From positions 3,784-9,542 of the forward strand of contig PMGP01000137.1 of assembly GCA_003156235.1 (NCBI GenBank): a stretch of DNA of 5,759 nucleotides, read 5' to 3'. Of this stretch, positions 4,019 to 5,759 are shown one piece after another. Made by a program: the position numbers and the translations under genes. Source of the DNA: Acidobacteriaceae bacterium (GTDB lineage Bacteria; Acidobacteriota; Terriglobia; Terriglobales; Acidobacteriaceae). Under the pieces are notes generated by a model, which saw nothing but the letters and a program-made list of their open reading frames with translations, was not told the DNA's origin and did no database searches. Position 1 is the stretch's first letter; each line of letters starts with the position of its first letter.

Positions 4019-5759
4019 ATGTCCTCGCCCGCCACAGAATCCCTCACGCTGCCCATCCTGGGCATGACCTGCGCCTCCTGCCAGCATCACGTGGAAGAGG
4101 CTCTGAAATCCACGGCCGGAGTCAAATCCGCACACGTTGACCTGATCGCCAATCGCGCCCAGGTGGACTACGATCCGTTGATCGCCACGCCCAACGCGCT
4201 GGTTGATGCCATTCGCGCGGCCGGTTACGACGCGGTGCTTCCCCGCCCCGATGCCTCTTCCACGGAAGCCCCATCCAAAGCGCTCACCTCTGGAGCCGAA
4301 CGCAAGGCGTATGCCACGCTGATTGCCGGCGCCGCAGCCATGTTGCTGGCCATGCCGCTGGGAATGAATGAGGGCGCAATGGACCATGCACTGATGCGCC
4401 TCTTTCCCTGGTTCTTCGCACTGCCTCCGGAGTATTTGCGCTGGTTTCTGTTAATTCTCACGGCTTTTTTTATGGCCTGGGCAGGCCGTGGAATCTACCT
4501 GAGCGCGGCGCGCGGCCTGCGCCACGGCACCACCAACATGAACACGCTGGTCAGCCTGGGCACGGGCGTGGCCTTTGCGTATTCCGCGTACGCCACGATC
4601 TGGCCCGCGACCGGGCGGCAGGTTTACTTCGACGCAGTCCTGCTCATTCTAGGATTTCTTCTGTTGGGCAAAGCGCTGGAAGCGCGCGCCAAACGCCGCG
4701 CCCTGGCCGCGCTCGACTCTCTCTCCCGACTCAAGCCCGCAACCGCCCGACGCATCCGCGATGGAGCGGAGACCATCGTCCCGCTTGAAGAGATTCAGCC
4801 GGGCGACAATGTTCTGATCCTGCCTGGAGAACGCTTCCCGGTGGATGCGACGATTCTGGAAGGCCGCACCACCGTGGACGAATCGATGCTGACCGGCGAG
4901 TCAACGCCGCTGGACCGCGAACCCGGCGGCCGCGTGCTGGCCGGTTCGCTCAACTATGAAGGCGCGGTAACCTGCCGTGCCGAGTCCCTGGGCGAGGCTA
5001 CTATGCTGGCGCAGATCACGCGCATGGCCGAGCAGGCGCAGAGTTCGCGCGCGCCCATGGAGCGGCTCGCCGACCGCGCCAGTTCCATCTTCGTTCCCAT
5101 TGTGCTGGCCCTGGCCGCGCTCACCTTTGTAATTTGGATTTTCTCAACCCATTCACTGCAGATGGCCCTGGCCGCAACCGTCTCCGTGCTGGTGGTCGCA
5201 TGTCCCTGCGCCATGGGATTGGCCGTGCCTGCCGCGCTCACTGTGGCCGTGGGACGCGGCGCGCAGCTTGGTGTCCTCTTCAAGGGCGGTGAGGCGCTTG
5301 AACGAGTTGTCGGGTTGGACGCAATCGTGCTCGACAAGACTGGAACGCTGACCGCGGGCCGTCCTGTGCTGACCGCCATTCATGCGTTTGGGGGAAGCTC
5401 AACTTACCCCCCTGAGTTACAGCCAGAAATGAACCGGCAGACAAAGAGTTCAGGGCCGCAAGAATCCGCTAACTTGCTAACTCGCGATCCCCGCGAAGCG
5501 GGGGCTAACCTGCTGCCTTTGTCAGCAAATCCGTTCCTCGATCCCGCCCCAGTCATTGGGAGCCCGAACGAAAACGATCTCCTCCGCCTCGCCGCCGCCG
5601 CTGAGGAGCGATCCAACCATCCGCTGGCTCACGCTATCGTGGACGCTGCAAAATCGCGTGGATTGTCTTGGCCCTCCGCCGAAGACGTACAGGTTCTGCC
5701 CGGCCGCGGCCTCACCGCCAAGGTCGAAGGCCGCGATTGCCTGCTGGGCAACGAAGCGC
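4019..5759 (+). CDS. copA: P1B-type Cu+-transporting ATPase, 3' end outside window
   Basis: The frame is open from the ATG at 4019 to the last base: 580 complete codons of a protein normally about 740-800 residues long. In order it shows one HMA domain with GMTCASC (Cys18, Cys21), predicted membrane helices near 98-115, 142-160, 177-195, 203-218 and 357-375, and a further helix from 382 carrying the metal site CPC at 395-397 (CPCAMGLAVP). TGES of the actuator domain is at 292-295, the phosphorylated Asp439 is in DKTGTLT, and the nucleotide-domain HP is at 534-535. The HMA plus CPC combination is typical of Cu+ (or Ag+) export from the cytoplasm. The remaining catalytic motifs and the last two helices lie beyond the window. 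A GTG at 4007-4009, overlapping the chaperone stop as GTGA, is in frame and would add MTQP; neither start has an ideal ribosome site. DKTGT and HP are about 95 residues apart, against about 39 in E. coli CopA, because of an insertion at about 460-516. Confidence 0.93.
   Translation, partial: MSSPATESLTLPILGMTCASCQHHVEEALKSTAGVKSAHVDLIANRAQVDYDPLIATPNALVDAIRAAGYDAVLPRPDASSTEAPSKALTSGAERKAYATLIAGAAAMLLAMPLGMNEGAMDHALMRLFPWFFALPPEYLRWFLLILTAFFMAWAGRGIYLSAARGLRHGTTNMNTLVSLGTGVAFAYSAYATIWPATGRQVYFDAVLLILGFLLLGKALEARAKRRALAALDSLSRLKPATARRIRDGAETIVPLEEIQPGDNVLILPGERFPVDATILEGRTTVDESMLTGESTPLDREPGGRVLAGSLNYEGAVTCRAESLGEATMLAQITRMAEQAQSSRAPMERLADRASSIFVPIVLALAALTFVIWIFSTHSLQMALAATVSVLVVACPCAMGLAVPAALTVAVGRGAQLGVLFKGGEALERVVGLDAIVLDKTGTLTAGRPVLTAIHAFGGSSTYPPELQPEMNRQTKSSGPQESANLLTRDPREAGANLLPLSANPFLDPAPVIGSPNENDLLRLAAAAEERSNHPLAHAIVDAAKSRGLSWPSAEDVQVLPGRGLTAKVEGRDCLLGNEA
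5390..5411. repeat. Stem-loop at the left edge of the copA insertion
   Basis: GGGGGAAG (5390-5397) pairs with CTT (5403-5405) and CCCCC (5407-5411) around a CTCAA loop, with one bulged A at 5406, giving an eight-pair stem inside a coding frame. Its right half (CTCAACT, two bases, CCCCCC) matches the right half of the terminator hairpin at 1324-1338. Confidence 0.6.
5468..5514 (+). repeat. Imperfect 11-bp direct repeats flanking a palindrome
   Basis: GCTAACTTGCT (5468-5478) and GCTAACCTGCT (5504-5514) differ at one base and are exactly 36 bp apart, so the repeat stays in frame. In the protein it gives ANLL twice, twelve residues apart (484-487 and 496-499). A further GCTAAC starts at 5476. 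Confidence 0.6.
5489..5503. repeat. GC-rich palindrome in the centre of the copA insertion
   Basis: CCCCGC (5489-5494) pairs perfectly with GCGGGG (5498-5503) around a three-base GAA loop. It lies between the two 11-bp direct repeats, the layout expected of a small REP-like element. Confidence 0.65.
5511..5527. repeat. Short stem-loop in the right part of the copA insertion
   Basis: TGCTG (5511-5515) pairs with CAGCA (5523-5527) around a seven-base loop. In addition CTTTGTC (5517-5523) is the reverse complement of GACAAAG at 5440-5446, which could form an outer stem enclosing the central palindrome. Five- and seven-base matches are modest and could partly be chance. Confidence 0.4.

Larger units (their letters stand above)
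5396..5566 (+). other. In-frame insertion of about 57 codons in the nucleotide-binding domain of copA
   Basis: In ordinary CopA proteins the GRP stretch after DKTGT is followed within about 15-20 residues by the LLRLAAxxE helix that leads to HP. Here residues about 460-516 intervene. They are rich in Pro, Asn, Ser, Gln and charged residues, have no hydrophobic-core pattern and are probably a disordered loop. The normal sequence resumes at NDLLRLAAAAEERSNHPLA. The edges are estimates, good to a few codons. The DNA is unusually rich in stem-loops and short direct repeats, and the other plus-strand frames contain stops such as TGA at 5413. An inserted palindromic repeat element is the favoured reading; a lineage-specific loop is the alternative. 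Confidence 0.7.

Noticed and set aside
3701..4387. Long minus-strand open frame of 228 codons opposite the copper genes.
   Set aside because: It lies antisense to two clearly coding genes with conserved motifs, and its Gly/Arg-rich translation is typical of the shadow of GC-rich coding DNA.
5390..5566. Frameshift or pseudogene explanation for the odd segment of copA.
   Set aside because: The frame is unbroken on both sides, and the normal P-type ATPase sequence (LLRLAAAAEERSNHPLA) resumes in the same frame.
5404..5616. Minus-strand open frame of 70 codons covering the copA insertion.
   Set aside because: It has low-complexity composition and no motif, and the plus frame here continues a clear P-type ATPase. 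Its overlap with the insertion is noted, but it is not called a gene.

Overview
The window looks like a chromosomal segment of a GC-rich acidobacterium (Acidobacteriota, probably Terriglobia/Acidobacteriaceae). The best taxonomic clue is the left-hand gene, whose C-terminal half reads like the large Oar-like TonB-dependent receptors that are expanded in that phylum. This placement is inference from protein style, not from a marker gene.

Layout. (1) 1-1287, plus strand: the C-terminal part of an Oar-like TonB-dependent receptor whose start lies outside the window. (2) 1311-1341: a strong stem-loop with T-rich flanks on both sides, placed between convergent genes and probably serving both as terminator. 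(3) 3722-1372, minus strand: a compact three-gene operon. It runs from a small Nudix hydrolase to two tandem paralogous alpha/beta hydrolases, both with an N-terminal membrane anchor or signal segment. The Nudix stop and the first hydrolase start overlap as GTGA. (4) 3723-3800: a 78-bp divergent intergenic region that must carry the promoters for both directions. (5) 3801 to the window end, plus strand: a copper-type metal-handling pair, a 69-residue HMA metallochaperone (CopZ-like) and, 8 bp later, a P1B-type Cu+-exporting ATPase (CopA-like). The ATPase frame stays open to the last base and is truncated by the window edge.

The copper pair is easy to interpret. The chaperone (GMHCGSC) would carry Cu+ in the cytoplasm and hand it to the ATPase (GMTCASC N-terminal domain, CPC membrane site, TGES, DKTGT, HP), which pumps it out. 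The Nudix/hydrolase operon has recognisable enzymes but no assignable substrate. A hand alignment gives about 64 % identity between the two hydrolases over 252 ungapped positions, with most divergence in the cap region. That suggests duplication followed by a change in substrate.

The most unusual feature is inside the ATPase. Between the phosphorylation motif DKTGT and the HP motif there are about 57 more residues than in an ordinary CopA. The DNA encoding the extra residues is packed with stem-loops and short repeats and resembles intergenic palindromic repeat DNA that has entered the gene in frame. One of its stem-loops resembles the terminator hairpin at 1311-1341. No CRISPR array, tRNA, rRNA or transposase was seen.
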